Shown here piece by piece: positions 43,733 through 52,823 of a stretch of DNA of 64,000 bases. A model generated the notes under the pieces. The model did not search any database, had not been told where the DNA came from, and was given only the letters and a program-made list of their open reading frames with translations. The translations under genes were made by a program, and so were the position numbers. Numbering within the stretch: the first letter of the stretch is position 1; each line of letters starts with the position of its first letter. The stretch spans positions 744,001 to 808,000 of the forward strand of contig NZ_LT900021.1 in NCBI RefSeq assembly GCF_900198835.1, read 5' to 3'. Source of the DNA: Thermococcus henrietii. GTDB taxonomy: Archaea; Methanobacteriota_B; Thermococci; Thermococcales; Thermococcaceae.

Positions 43733-44899
43733 TCAACCCTTCGTCCAGTAGTCCTTCTCCTCCACCATCGCCCTTATCATCTCGTCCTCGTCCCTGAACA
43801 TCGTCCGCCTCGATGGGTTCTGCATGCCGTAGAACTCCATGAACGGACTTGGACGCCTCTTGAAGGGGTAGTAGAGGTATATCGCCGCAAGCGTCCTGTA
43901 TGCTTCTGCCATCTCGCTGACGACTCCTGCCGAAACGCCCTCGGCGTAGTGGTAGACCGCTATGGCCCTGCTGACATCGACGAGGTTGAAGTCCCTCTCA
44001 ACGAGCTGTCTCCTCAGTATCTCGGTGGCCTGCTCTATGTCCTCCCTCTCAAGCTCGTCCACCTCGTTCCCGTCGAGGAGGTGTTTTATCCTGATTTTCT
44101 TCACGTTCGGGTTCTTGGCGACCTGGTTGTCGTATTCAGCGACGACCCACCAGTCGTCCAGGGCACCGGGGTCGAGAACGGTAAAGTGCTCGCTCAGTTT
44201 GTCGTAGAAGCCCCTGACGCGGTGGTAGTACTCCTCCTCGTGGCCGGTCATCGGGTAGCTGAGGTAGACGAGGGGCTTCTCCTTCTCCCTGAACAGCAGG
44301 TCAAGGAAGACCTCCGGCGGGTGCCTTATGCCGAACTGGAGGACGTAGCGGACGTTTATTCCCTCCTTCTTGAGCTCGTGGACCAGGGTTTTCACGTGGT
44401 TTATCGCATCTTCGCGCCACATGACGAGCGTGGTGAGCTTTATGTTGTCCGGGTCGTTGCCGAAGCGCTCGAACCACTCCGGGTCGTTGATTATCCTCCT
44501 CCTGACCGAGAGCACGTCGTCGAGGACGATGATGACTCTATCAGGTTTGAGGAGCTTGAGGTTGCTGAGGGTGAAGCCTATAACGCTCCCGCTCCCCCAG
44601 CGGAAGAGGCTCGGTGTCGAAACGAGGTGAAACCTTTTGTCGCTCTCGTCTATCTCCCGCCTTATTCTCTCGAAGGCCTCGTCGCGAATCTCGTTCATCA
44701 AGTCCTGGTGGTTTATCGCGAAGTCGAGGACGTTCTTGCGGGTTATCTTAACCCCCCTCTCCTTTCCGACCTCGCGGAGGTATTCGAAGACGTGGTAGTA
44801 GGCGTAGCTCTCCCCGTTGGCCTTTTCAAGGGCCTCGCTCAGGTATTCGTCGCGCCCGTTGAGGGGCGGGCCGGTTAGAAGGATTACCTCCTTTGCCAT
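43733..44899 (-). CDS. Two-domain protein: P-loop-like N-terminus plus nucleoside deoxyribosyltransferase-like C-terminus
   Basis: 388 residues. The start KEVILLTGPPLNGRDEYLSEAL looks like an adenylate-kinase-type P-loop, but Arg replaces the Walker A lysine. The C-terminal part (from PLVYLSYPMTGHEEEYY through LDPGALDDWW to AVYHYAEGVSAGVVSEMAEA) resembles nucleoside 2-deoxyribosyltransferase-like folds. A nucleotide-related role is plausible but not shown. ATG 44899 follows GGTGGTTGTC. Divergent from psmB. Confidence 0.7.
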   Translation of the reverse strand: MAKEVILLTGPPLNGRDEYLSEALEKANGESYAYYHVFEYLREVGKERGVKITRKNVLDFAINHQDLMNEIRDEAFERIRREIDESDKRFHLVSTPSLFRWGSGSVIGFTLSNLKLLKPDRVIIVLDDVLSVRRRIINDPEWFERFGNDPDNIKLTTLVMWREDAINHVKTLVHELKKEGINVRYVLQFGIRHPPEVFLDLLFREKEKPLVYLSYPMTGHEEEYYHRVRGFYDKLSEHFTVLDPGALDDWWVVAEYDNQVAKNPNVKKIRIKHLLDGNEVDELEREDIEQATEILRRQLVERDFNLVDVSRAIAVYHYAEGVSAGVVSEMAEAYRTLAAIYLYYPFKRRPSPFMEFYGMQNPSRRTMFRDEDEMIRAMVEEKDYWTKG

Positions 44900-44924
44900 G
44901 ACAACCACCCAAGGGAGTGGGGCG

Positions 44925-45001
44925 AAACCTTTAAATACTCTTTCTCTAAGCGGGGTTCAGAGGTTCTTCTATTCTAAAAACCAACTCCAGGGGTGTTGTA
45001 G
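44925..45001 (+). promoter_or_regulatory. Divergent promoter region upstream of psmB
   Basis: ACCTTTAAATACTC (about 44928-44941) reads as a TATA box on the plus strand and, reversed (GAGTATTTAAAGG), on the minus strand. It therefore could serve both psmB and the 44899 gene. The psmB leader would be about 40 nt. Confidence 0.4.
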
Positions 45002-45610
45002 TTGACTGAGAACCTAAAGGGAACCACTACCGTCGGCGTAGTTTGCAAGGACGGTGTAGTTTTAGCGGCAGACAGAAGGGCATCACTCGGCAACATGGTG
45101 CTTTCTGAGGGCGTCACGAAGGTCTTCCAGATAGACGAGCACCTCGCCCTGGCAGGAGCGGGGAGCGTTGGCGACATACTGAGCCTCGTCAGACTTCTAA
45201 GAGCCGAGGCAAAGCTCTACCGCGCGAGGGTCGGCAGGGAGATGAGCGTCAAAGCCCTCGCCACTCTCACGTCGAACATACTGCACGGGAACCGCTTCAT
45301 GCCCTACTTCGGCTGGTTTCTGATTGCCGGCTACGACGAGAAGCCGGGCCTCTACTCGATAGACATGGCCGGTGGCGTCACGGAGGACAAGTTCACCGCC
45401 GCCGGTTCCGGAATGGAGTTCGCCTTCTCAATCCTTGAGGAGAACTACCGCGATGACCTCTCACTGGAGGATGGAATAAGGCTCGCCCTGAAGGCGATAA
45501 AGGCTTCCACCCGCAGGGACGTTTTCACCGGGGGTGGGGTTACACTCGTGACGGTAACGGAGGACGGCTACCACGAGTGGAGCGAGGAGGAACTCAAAGC
45601 GCTGTTCTGA
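45002..45610 (+). CDS. psmB: Proteasome beta subunit
   Basis: 202 residues with a TTG start. The 7-residue propeptide MTENLKG is cut to expose catalytic Thr8 ([11 protein letters not shown]). Lys in ADRRAS and Asp/Ser positions of the Ntn-hydrolase site are present. Thermococcales have two beta subunits; this could be either. It lies just before fttA (stop 45610, next ribosome-binding site 45612). Confidence 0.93.
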   Translation: MTENLKGTTTVGVVCKDGVVLAADRRASLGNMVLSEGVTKVFQIDEHLALAGAGSVGDILSLVRLLRAEAKLYRARVGREMSVKALATLTSNILHGNRFMPYFGWFLIAGYDEKPGLYSIDMAGGVTEDKFTAAGSGMEFAFSILEENYRDDLSLEDGIRLALKAIKASTRRDVFTGGGVTLVTVTEDGYHEWSEEELKALF

Positions 45611-45620
45611 GGTGGTGGCG

Positions 45621-47567
45621 TTGATTCGGAGGGAAACCTACGTTGACGAGATACTCAAGGAGATTCGCGAGGTCATAGCCCAAATGGTTCCGCCGAACGC
45701 GAGGATAACCGACGTCGAGTTCGAGGGGCCGGAGCTCGTTATATACACCAAGAACCCGGAGGCGATAATGAAGGACGGCGACCTCATCAGGAACCTCGCG
45801 AAGGTTCTGAAGAAGAGGATAAGCGTCCGCCCGGACCCGGACATCCTAATCCCGCCCGAGAAGGCCGAGGAGATGATTAAGGAGCTCGTCCCGAAGGAGG
45901 CCGAGATAACGAACATAAGCTTTGACCCCTCCGTCGGCGAGGTTCTCATAGAGGCCAAGAAGCCCGGCCTCGTCATCGGAAAGAACGGCGAGACGCTTCG
46001 CCTAATCACCCAGAAGGTCCACTGGGCGCCAAGGGTTGTCAGGACCCCACCGCTCCAGAGCCAGACGATTTACTCGATAAGGCAGATTCTCCAGACCGAG
46101 AGCAAGGACAGGAGGAAGTTCCTCAGGCAGGTTGGCAGGAACATCTACCGCAAGTCCGAGTACAAGAGCAGGTGGATTAGGATTACCGGCCTCGGAGGCT
46201 TCCGCGAGGTCGGAAGGAGCGCCCTCTTAGTTCAGACCGATGAGAGTTACGTTCTCGTTGACTTCGGCGTGAACATTGCAGCTATGAGGGACCCGCTCAA
46301 AGCGTTTCCGCACTTCGACGCTCCAGAATTCCGCTACGTCCTCGACGAGGGCCTTCTCGACGCGATAATCATAACCCACGCCCACCTCGACCACAGCGGA
46401 ATGCTCCCGTACCTCTTCCGCTACAAGCTCTTCGACGGGCCGATTTACACGACCCCGCCGACGAGGGACTTGATGACGCTCCTTCAGCAGGACTTCATCG
46501 AGATTCAGCACATGAACGGCGTCGAGCCCCTGTACAGGCCGAGGGACATAAAGGAGGTCATAAAGCACACCATAACCCTCGACTACGGAGAAGTCCGCGA
46601 CATAGCCCCTGATATAAGGCTGACCCTCCACAACGCCGGTCACATACTCGGCTCGGCGATAGTTCACCTCCACATAGGCAACGGACTTCACAACATAGCC
46701 GTAACCGGCGACTTCAAGTTCATCCCGACCAGGCTCTTCGAACCGGCGGTAAACAGGTTCCCGCGCCTTGAGACCCTCGTCATGGAGTCCACCTACGGCG
46801 GAAGCAACGACTACCAGATGCCGAGGGAAGAGGCCGAGAAGAAGCTCATAGAGGTCATAAGAGAAACAATCAAGCGCGGTGGAAAAGTGCTCATTCCGGC
46901 GATGGCGGTCGGTAGGGCCCAGGAGATAATGATGGTTCTCGAGGAGTACGCGCGCGTCGGGGGAATAGAGGTTCCGATTTACCTCGACGGAATGATTTGG
47001 GAAGCTACAGCAATTCACACAGCCTACCCGGAGTACCTCAGCAAGAGCCTCCGCGAGCAGATATTCCACGAGGGATACAACCCGTTCCTCAACCCGATAT
47101 TCAAGAGCGTCGCCAACTCGCGCGAGAGGCAGGACATCATAGACTCCGGAGAGCCTGCGATAATCATAGCCACCTCGGGCATGCTCGTCGGCGGGCCGAG
47201 CGTCGAGTACTTCAAACAGCTTGCCCCAGACCCGAAGAACAGCATCATCTTCGTCAGCTACCAGGCCGAGGGAACCCTCGGAAGGCAGGTGCAGAGAGGT
47301 TTGCGCGAGATACCGCTCATCGGAGAGGACGGCAGGACAGAGGTCGTTCAGGTCAACATGGAGGTCCACACGATAGACGGCTTCTCCGGCCACGCGGACA
47401 GGAGGGAACTTATAAGCTACGTCGCCCGCGTCAGGCCGAGGCCGGAAAGGATAATCACCGTCCACGGCGAGGCCCACAAGTGCCTCGACCTCAGCTCCAG
47501 CATACACAGGAAGTTCGGCATCTCCACTAGGGCACCCAACAACCTCGACGCCATAAGGCTCAAGTGA
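45621..47567 (+). CDS. fttA: FttA/aCPSF1 transcription-termination ribonuclease
   Basis: 648 residues from TTG 45621, preceded by GGTGGTG; a GTG at 45612 would add three residues and waste that site. N-terminal KH domains (about 1-150, with VIGKNGETL) lead to a metallo-beta-lactamase domain with THAHLDHSG near 252, then beta-CASP motifs ending VHTIDGFSGHADR and VHGEAHKC. It cleaves nascent RNA and releases RNA polymerase, acting as the general archaeal termination factor. Confidence 0.96.
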   Translation: MIRRETYVDEILKEIREVIAQMVPPNARITDVEFEGPELVIYTKNPEAIMKDGDLIRNLAKVLKKRISVRPDPDILIPPEKAEEMIKELVPKEAEITNISFDPSVGEVLIEAKKPGLVIGKNGETLRLITQKVHWAPRVVRTPPLQSQTIYSIRQILQTESKDRRKFLRQVGRNIYRKSEYKSRWIRITGLGGFREVGRSALLVQTDESYVLVDFGVNIAAMRDPLKAFPHFDAPEFRYVLDEGLLDAIIITHAHLDHSGMLPYLFRYKLFDGPIYTTPPTRDLMTLLQQDFIEIQHMNGVEPLYRPRDIKEVIKHTITLDYGEVRDIAPDIRLTLHNAGHILGSAIVHLHIGNGLHNIAVTGDFKFIPTRLFEPAVNRFPRLETLVMESTYGGSNDYQMPREEAEKKLIEVIRETIKRGGKVLIPAMAVGRAQEIMMVLEEYARVGGIEVPIYLDGMIWEATAIHTAYPEYLSKSLREQIFHEGYNPFLNPIFKSVANSRERQDIIDSGEPAIIIATSGMLVGGPSVEYFKQLAPDPKNSIIFVSYQAEGTLGRQVQRGLREIPLIGEDGRTEVVQVNMEVHTIDGFSGHADRRELISYVARVRPRPERIITVHGEAHKCLDLSSSIHRKFGISTRAPNNLDAIRLK

Positions 47568-47641
47568 TGGGCTCGCTGAGCCCTTCCTCTTTTCGATAAC
47601 GTTTTAAATCTCTCCCACAAGAGCCCCTTAGGTGGGAGGAC

Positions 47642-48013
47642 GTGAAGATAGAGTACAAGTTCTCGTTCGCGGTTTACATATGGGGCATTATCACCGGGGT
47701 AATCAGCGGACTGCTGGCTTACTACAACAGGAGCGCATGGATACTCGGCTTCCTGCTCTACTTCTTCGTGGACAAGTTCGTCATGGCGCTGATTAAGGAG
47801 CTCCCTCCGGACGTCCCGGACGAGAGGGCGATACTCAGGAAGGCCTTCTGGGGCTGGCTGTTGTTCTGGCTCTACTTCACGATGCTCAGCTACTCGGTGG
47901 CCATCAACTTCCAGCCGGTCTGCTACTCCAACCAGAGCCTCCTCTATCAGGTCGTTCACAACGGAACGGCCGGGATTAAATGCGTGTTTAACGTGACCAA
48001 CGTGACGGGGTGA
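47642..48013 (+). CDS. Small membrane protein (DUF5379-like)
   Basis: 123 residues with a GTG start after GGTGGGAGGAC. Three hydrophobic helices (about 8-27, 32-52, 78-98) and a short outer tail with cysteines and sequons (NQS, NGT, NVT). It resembles a small conserved Thermococcales membrane family, but the name is tentative. Located 4 nt before rpiA, so probably co-transcribed. Confidence 0.65.
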   Translation: MKIEYKFSFAVYIWGIITGVISGLLAYYNRSAWILGFLLYFFVDKFVMALIKELPPDVPDERAILRKAFWGWLLFWLYFTMLSYSVAINFQPVCYSNQSLLYQVVHNGTAGIKCVFNVTNVTG

Positions 48014-48017
48014 TTTC

Positions 48018-48707
48018 ATGAACGTTGAGGAAATGAAAAAGGCCGTTGCCAAAGAGGCCCTTAACCTCATCGAGGACGAGATGGTCATTGGTCTCGGTAC
48101 CGGCTCTACGACCGCCTACTTCATCCGCTACCTCGGGAAGCTCATCATGGAGGGTGAACTTGAGGAGGTCTACGGCGTCCCGACCTCATACCAGGCGAGG
48201 CTCTTGGCCCTTGAAGCCGGTGTTCCGGTTGTGAGCCTCGACGAGGTTGACGCGATAGACATAGCGATTGACGGAGCGGACGAGGTTGACCCGCAGATGA
48301 ACCTAATCAAGGGGCGCGGTGCCGCGTTGACCATGGAGAAAATCATCGAGTACAGGGCCGGAATGTTCGTCGTCCTCGTTGACGAGACCAAGCTCGTCGA
48401 GTGGCTCGGCCAGAGAATGCCCGTCCCAATAGAGGTTATCCCGGTCGCCTGGCGTGCCATCGCGGAGGAGATAGAGGTCTTCAACGCCACCGCCGAGCTG
48501 AGGATGGCCGAGAAGAAGGACGGGCCCGTCGTTACGGACAACGGCAACTTCATACTCGACGCCAGGTTCCACCGCATAGAGGACCCGCTTGACCTTGAGA
48601 TAGAGCTCAACAACATTCCCGGCGTCGTCGAGAACGGAATCTTCGCTGACATAGCCGACCTCGTCCTCGTCGGCACGAAGGACGGGGTCAAGAGGATGGA
48701 GCGCTGA
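48018..48707 (+). CDS. rpiA: Ribose-5-phosphate isomerase A
   Basis: 229 residues. GLGTGSTTAYFI phosphate loop, AIDGADEVDPQMNLIKGRGAA catalytic region, and VDETKLVEWLG with the substrate-binding lysine. Interconverts ribose 5-phosphate and ribulose 5-phosphate for nucleotide synthesis. Intact and of normal length. Confidence 0.95.
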   Translation: MNVEEMKKAVAKEALNLIEDEMVIGLGTGSTTAYFIRYLGKLIMEGELEEVYGVPTSYQARLLALEAGVPVVSLDEVDAIDIAIDGADEVDPQMNLIKGRGAALTMEKIIEYRAGMFVVLVDETKLVEWLGQRMPVPIEVIPVAWRAIAEEIEVFNATAELRMAEKKDGPVVTDNGNFILDARFHRIEDPLDLEIELNNIPGVVENGIFADIADLVLVGTKDGVKRMER

Positions 48708-48759
48708 AGCAAGGTTTATAAACTCAGCCCTTTTTCACTTCTTCGGGAGTCCCGCGAGC

Positions 48760-48847
48760 GCGGGGGTTGCCGAGCCTGGTCAAAGGCGGTGGACTCAAGA
48801 TCCACTCCCGTAGGGGTTCCGGGGTTCAAATCCCCGCCCCCGCACCA
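48760..48847 (+). tRNA. tRNA-Leu (CAA)
   Basis: Class II tRNA of 88 nt including encoded CCA. Acceptor stem GCGGGGG pairs with CCCCCGC (48837-48843). Anticodon stem GTGGA/TCCAC encloses loop CTCAAGA, anticodon CAA. The T-arm has GGTTCAAATCC, and the variable arm is long. TATA box GTTTATAAAC (about 48714) upstream. No intron seen. A hairpin-rich repeat begins 11 nt downstream. Confidence 0.95.
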
Positions 48848-48858
48848 CAACAGCCCTT

Positions 48859-49127
48859 GCTTGCGCAAGCGCTGGCGGAAGGTTAAGTGCCTTTTTTAAG
48901 AGTGCAAGTTTTGAAGGGGTTTCTGTCAAATTTGCTTCATTTCCAAGAGTTTCACTCTGAGAAGGCGCCCGAAGGGCGCCGATGGTAAGTTGAAACTATC
49001 TCAAGGAGTTTTGGTGTAGTGTTAAACCCCCGCTGGTTGCTCTTTTGTTAGTGCACGACTGACCTCTTGCTCTTTGGTAAGAAGGGCGCTTATTTCGCCA
49101 GCCTTTCTTAAAGGCTGTGGGCAAAGT
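48859..49127 (+). repeat. Palindromic element A1
   Basis: About 260 non-coding bp beginning with the hairpin GCTTGC/GCAAGC (48859-48870) and CGCTGGCGGAAG. Landmarks shared with A2 at 58381: AGTGCAAGTTTT, TTTCACTCT, GGCGCCC/GGGCGCC hairpin (about 48965-48980), GGTAAGTTGAAACTATC, TAGTGTTAAACCC and TTAGTGCACGA. No coding reading frame is conserved between the copies. It lies 11 nt after tRNA-Leu. Confidence 0.65.
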
Positions 49128-49169
49128 TTCATCAAAATTAGGCATGCCTTTTGAATGGTTTGTTCTCAG

Positions 49170-49332
49170 GGGGGTTTACTTCTAAACCCGCCAGTTTTGA
49201 ATGTGTTTTCCTCCCGTTAGCGCCCTCCGGGCGCCTTCAAAGAGAGAAACACTCACAAAAGGAGCAACTCTAGTAGAAACCCCCGCTAGAACTTGCATTT
49301 TCAAAAAAAGCACTTAATCTTCCGCCAGCGCT
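49170..49332 (-). repeat. Palindromic element A3, partial, inverted
   Basis: Reverse-oriented 5' portion of element A. On the minus strand it starts CGCTGGCGGAAG (just before 49333), then AGTGC..TGCAAGTT, GGGTTTCTACTAGAGTTGC and the hairpin GGCGCCC/GGGCGC (about 49220-49235). It directly adjoins B1, as A2 adjoins B2. Between A1 and A3 (49128-49169) a broken B-type start is visible (GCAAAGTTTCATCAAAATT). Confidence 0.55.
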
Positions 49333-49629
49333 GAAGCTTTTGGAAAAAGCTTCACCAAAAGCTCGTGATTCCTCTTCAGGGCTCCTCTTCAAAGGATTTC
49401 AAAATCAAGTCAGCCGTTGAGAGTTTGAATTCACAATCTAAGGACTCCCTCACACGGGTTCTGCTTGAACCGCGCTCCAAAGGAGCGCTACAGACGTGAA
49501 CCCATTTAAAAGGCGCTTTCAAAGGAATTCCATCTTCAAAGAAGCAACTCAAAGGGAAAATCCACTCAAAGAATGGCCTCTTCAAAAGGAATCACGAACC
49601 TTGATCAAACTTCGCGAAGGCGAAGTTTG
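49333..49629 (-). repeat. Palindromic element B1 next to tRNA-Thr
   Basis: About 297 bp. One end is a hairpin AAGCTTTT/AAAAGCTT (49334-49352) followed by CTCGTGATTCC. The other is GGAATCACGAACCTTGATC then hairpin AAACTTCGC/GCGAAGTTT (49607-49628). A central hairpin GCGCTCC/GGAGCGC is present. The AAAC end stops 4 nt from the tRNA-Thr CCA, so read in the tRNA direction the order is tRNA, B, A. An open frame on the minus strand is not conserved in B2 or B3. Confidence 0.65.
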
Positions 49630-49632
49630 TTG

Positions 49633-49709
49633 TGGAGCCCCGGGCGGGGTTTGAACCCGCGACCTGCCGCTTACCAAGCGGCCGCTCCACCAGGCTGAGC
49701 CACCGGGGC
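49633..49709 (-). tRNA. tRNA-Thr (GGT)
   Basis: 77 nt with encoded CCA (49635-49633). Acceptor GCCCCGG pairs with CCGGGGC. Anticodon stem GCCGC/GCGGC encloses TTGGTAA, anticodon GGT. T-arm GGGTTCAAACCC. A minus-strand TATA box TTTATAAAGG lies at about 49746-49737. Its 3' end abuts element B1, and its 5' flank adjoins the HARP gene promoter region. Confidence 0.95.
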
Positions 49710-49740
49710 GCTGTTGACGTTGATACGATGGAGGGAGCCT

Positions 49741-50340
49741 TTATAAATTTTTCCCTCCGAGCTTCTCGACGAGACCCTTGAGGACGTCCTTGAACGCTGA
49801 AGCGTCAATCCACTTGATGCCCATCTTCTGCGCCCAGGTTAGTATTCCAACGTCCGCAGAAACTATCGTCGCGTCCAGCTCCTTGGCGAGAAGGATTAGC
49901 TCGAAGTCCTCCTTGCTGTCAACGATTCCTTCTCGAAGGGCCTTACGATAGTTCCTCCGGAGCTTCTGGATTATCTTGTCCACGTTGTCCGTCTCGACGA
50001 CGCTCTCTCGAACGGCCTTCTCGGCAACTCTAAGCCCCTTGTCAACCCGCCTCCTTATGTCGTCTATGAGCTCGTAAACGACGAAGGCCGGAATCTTGAG
50101 GTCGTGCAGGTTGGGGGGCTTCTTTATGATGTAGAGCTCTATCTCCGGCTTCAGCTCCTCGTCAACGAAGTGCATGACCTCGCGGTAGATGCCCGGCGGC
50201 ATGTAGAACTCCACCTTCCCGAAGAGCTTCCCGGCGTAGCCTAGAAAGGTCTTCATGGCCTCGGTCGGGTTATCGCCGAAGTCCTTTCGGATTTCGGGGT
50301 TGACGAATATGCTCGTGTCGAGGACGAACCTCAGCGTCAT
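49741..50340 (-). CDS. HARP, protein-only RNase P homologue (RNA ligase partner, UPF0278)
   Basis: 199-residue PIN-like nuclease. FVLDTSIFVNPEIRKDFG at the start, DSKEDFELILLAKELDA and IVSADVGILTWA carry the acidic residues of the PIN site, with a helical insertion between. Proteins of this family (homologues of Aquifex RNase P) process tRNA 5' ends. ATG 50340 follows GGTGG. It ends 31 nt from tRNA-Thr on the same strand but upstream of it, so both may share regulation. Confidence 0.88.
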   Translation of the reverse strand: MTLRFVLDTSIFVNPEIRKDFGDNPTEAMKTFLGYAGKLFGKVEFYMPPGIYREVMHFVDEELKPEIELYIIKKPPNLHDLKIPAFVVYELIDDIRRRVDKGLRVAEKAVRESVVETDNVDKIIQKLRRNYRKALREGIVDSKEDFELILLAKELDATIVSADVGILTWAQKMGIKWIDASAFKDVLKGLVEKLGGKNL

Positions 50341-50392
50341 CGGCCACCACAAGGTTATTTAGGATCCGGGCTTTAAAAGGTTGGGTGGAAGC

Positions 50393-51601
50393 ATGAAGGT
50401 TGGCGTTGCCTTTGGGGTTAGTGAACTCGCGAATCCAAAGTCGTTTGAGAAGAAGGCCTCCGAGTTCCTCACTGCCCTTGCCGGGGACTTCGACGTCGTC
50501 GGTGGCTTCATGCTGAGCTCAAGGGCAGACTTTCGGGAGGCCAAGGAGGAGCTCAACTTCAACGAGGTTGATGCTATAATCCTCTACCCCTTAACGGGTG
50601 GGACTGAAGGGTTCCTCAAAGAGTTCTTCGTCTTCAGAAGGCCCACCGTAATCTTCGGCGACCCCTTCAACAACTCCCTCGCCGCTGGAATTGAAATCAG
50701 GGAGTTCCTGCGCGAGAGGCTCGTCCCCTCGACGCTTGTCAAGGATATGAACGAGCTCAAGGCCGCTCTGCTCGCATACGAAGACTCCCTCGAAACCCTC
50801 GAACCATTCCTCCGGGCCAGGCTCGGCCTCATCGGCAGAATCTCCCCCTGGCTCGTCAACGAGAAGTTTGAGCTCCCCTACACGAGGATTAGCCTCAAGA
50901 AGTTCTACGAGTACTACGATAAGGTGAGCGATGAGGACGGCTGGAAGGTCGTTGAGGAAATCTTTGAGCGGGCAAGCGAGGTGAAGGAACCCGGAAAAGA
51001 TGCCTTAACAAAGGCGGGCAGAATCTACCTTGCAATCAAGGAAATCCTGCGCGATTACAGGCTCGATGGCTTCACGATAGGCTGTTTTGACCTCATAGGC
51101 AAGCTCAACGCGACGCCCTGTCTGGCCCTCGCAATGTTCAACGCCGAGGGGATTCCGGCCGGCTGTGAGGGCGAGCTGAATTCGCTCCTCGGCATGTACA
51201 TTGTGAGGAAGTACTTCGATAAGCCCGCCTTCATGGGCAACGTTGCGGACTTCGGGGAAAACCACGTGATAATCGCCCACTGCACCGCGCCCCTGCTCTG
51301 GCGCTACCGCCTGAGGAGCCACTTCGAGAGCGGTATGGGTGTTGGCGTTGACGTCGAGTTCCCCCGGGGGAAGGCGAGCCTCTTCAAGCTCCGCGGAAGG
51401 CGTGCGGTGGTTGCGGACGTTGAGGTCCTTGGAAACGAGCACCTTGAGAACAGGTGCAGGACGCAGGTGAAGCTCAAAATCGATGACGCCCCGGAGTTCC
51501 TCGACGGAACGCTTGGAAACCACCACCTGCTGGCCTACGTTGAGGGCGAAGAGCTTGCCGATTTGCTCAGCGAGTTGGGCTTTGAGGTTATGCTTTACTG
51601 A
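50393..51601 (+). CDS. L-fucose/arabinose isomerase-like protein (COG2407 type)
   Basis: 402 residues from ATG 50393 (GGTGG 7 nt upstream). Start VGVAFGVSELANPKSFEKKA; central FTIGCFDLIGKLNATPCLALA; late ECEGELNS-like GCEGELNSLLGMYI and NHVIIAHCTAPLLW, then the GNHHLLAYVEG ending seen in fucose/arabinose isomerase-fold proteins. The substrate cannot be named. TATA-like CTTTAAAAGG near 50371. Confidence 0.7.
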   Translation: MKVGVAFGVSELANPKSFEKKASEFLTALAGDFDVVGGFMLSSRADFREAKEELNFNEVDAIILYPLTGGTEGFLKEFFVFRRPTVIFGDPFNNSLAAGIEIREFLRERLVPSTLVKDMNELKAALLAYEDSLETLEPFLRARLGLIGRISPWLVNEKFELPYTRISLKKFYEYYDKVSDEDGWKVVEEIFERASEVKEPGKDALTKAGRIYLAIKEILRDYRLDGFTIGCFDLIGKLNATPCLALAMFNAEGIPAGCEGELNSLLGMYIVRKYFDKPAFMGNVADFGENHVIIAHCTAPLLWRYRLRSHFESGMGVGVDVEFPRGKASLFKLRGRRAVVADVEVLGNEHLENRCRTQVKLKIDDAPEFLDGTLGNHHLLAYVEGEELADLLSELGFEVMLY

Positions 51602-51670
51602 TTTTCTCTTCGATTTCCTTACCAAAAGGTTATAACCTCGAACATCTTAGTTCTGATTGGAGGTGAGGGT

Positions 51671-51844
51671 ATGAGACCTGCTCAGGCTGCAATAGAGTAC
51701 CTCTTCATGATTGCACTCGCGCTCACCATGGTGCTCATCGCTATACGTTTAATGAAACAGAGTGCTCAGCAGGCATCTAGAAACATAGACAGTGCCAACA
51801 GGGAAATAATTGAAACCCTTCAGAACATGACGAGTGGGGGATGA
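51671..51844 (+). CDS. Small class III signal peptide (type IV pilin-like) protein
   Basis: 57 residues: MRPAQAAIEYLFMIALALTM and a helical, polar tail. The QAAIEYLFMIA pattern is the class III signal motif with Gln at +1 and Glu at +5, typical of archaeal pilins cut by EppA-like peptidases. No other pilus gene is near, so it may be an orphan minor pilin. GAGGTGAGGGT precedes the ATG, and AGGTTATAACCT (51627-51638) contains the TATA region. Confidence 0.75.
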   Translation: MRPAQAAIEYLFMIALALTMVLIAIRLMKQSAQQASRNIDSANREIIETLQNMTSGG

Positions 51845-51889
51845 CAAACCTTTTTATTTCTGCTCCCTTTAAGGGGCCCGGTGGAAGCC

Positions 51890-52708
51890 ATGAAGGTCAT
51901 CATGACCACGAAAATCGACAGGGCTTCGATGAACATAATGGAGAAGCTCATCGAGAACTTTGGGTTCAAGGAAACCGGCATGGTCTTTGACGGAAATCCT
52001 GTTTACAGGAGCGGTGAGACGCTAATACTCACGACCAACGACGAGATGATTTACTACGACAACCTCGACAAGGCGATAGAGGCCCAGCTCGGTTTCATGC
52101 CAGAGGTGATAGCCTTCGCCTCCAGGCATTCAAGCAAGCAGAAGTTGCCTGCTCTAACCACTCACGTGACCGGCAACTGGGGAAAGGCCATGTACGGCGG
52201 AAGGGACGAGAGTTTAGCGATAGCGTTGCCGAGCGCCATGAAGCTTGCCCTCCTCAAGATGAACGAGCTGAATGACCTTGGCTGGACCGTCTGCTACGAG
52301 GCAACACACCACGGGCCGAGCGAGCTCGAAGTTCCGAGCTTCTTCATAGAGATTGGCTCCAGTGAGGAGGAGTGGGCCAACGACAGGGCGGGCGAGATAA
52401 TAGCCGAAACAATCGTCTACGTCCTCGAGAACTACGAAAAAGCCAAGTTCAAGGTTGCCCTCGGAATAGGCGGCGGTCACTATGCGCCGAAGCAGACGAA
52501 GCGCGCTCTTGAGACGGATATAGCCTTTGGTCACATAGCACCGAAGTACGCGCACCCCCTTCCAAGGGAGATGTTCCTAAGGGCCATTGAGATGACTGCC
52601 GAGAGGGTCGAGGCGATATACGTTGACTGGAAGGGGAGCAGAGGTGAGACGAGACAGCTCGCAAGGTCGCTGGCGGGGGAGCTCGGCCTTGAGTTCATCC
52701 GGGACTGA
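51890..52708 (+). CDS. dtdA: D-aminoacyl-tRNA deacylase (DTD2)
   Basis: 272 residues of the archaeal/plant DTD2 type, which removes D-amino acids from tRNA. Recognised by [44 protein letters not shown] and [18 protein letters not shown] 51890 follows GGTGGAAGCC; a start three codons earlier is possible. TATA-like CTTTTTATT near 51850. Confidence 0.93.
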   Translation: MKVIMTTKIDRASMNIMEKLIENFGFKETGMVFDGNPVYRSGETLILTTNDEMIYYDNLDKAIEAQLGFMPEVIAFASRHSSKQKLPALTTHVTGNWGKAMYGGRDESLAIALPSAMKLALLKMNELNDLGWTVCYEATHHGPSELEVPSFFIEIGSSEEEWANDRAGEIIAETIVYVLENYEKAKFKVALGIGGGHYAPKQTKRALETDIAFGHIAPKYAHPLPREMFLRAIEMTAERVEAIYVDWKGSRGETRQLARSLAGELGLEFIRD

Positions 52709-52823
52709 GCCGAAACCTTTAAAGAGAGGACCGGCCAGTTAAGTTCAGTTTCGGGTTAGCTAAGTTTATATACCACTCCCCCACAAACTCCAAAGGGTGT
52801 TAAACTCTTCGGAGGGTGAAAAG
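52709..52823 (+). promoter_or_regulatory. ftsZ promoter
   Basis: TATA-like AAGTTTATATACC (about 52761-52773) with T-rich sequence before it. The leader of about 30 nt carries GGAGGGTGA 5-6 nt before ATG 52824. Confidence 0.5.

Noticed and set aside
49376-49585. 69-codon minus-strand frame within element B1
   Set aside because: The equivalent regions of B2 and B3 contain stops and frame changes, so it is not a conserved gene.
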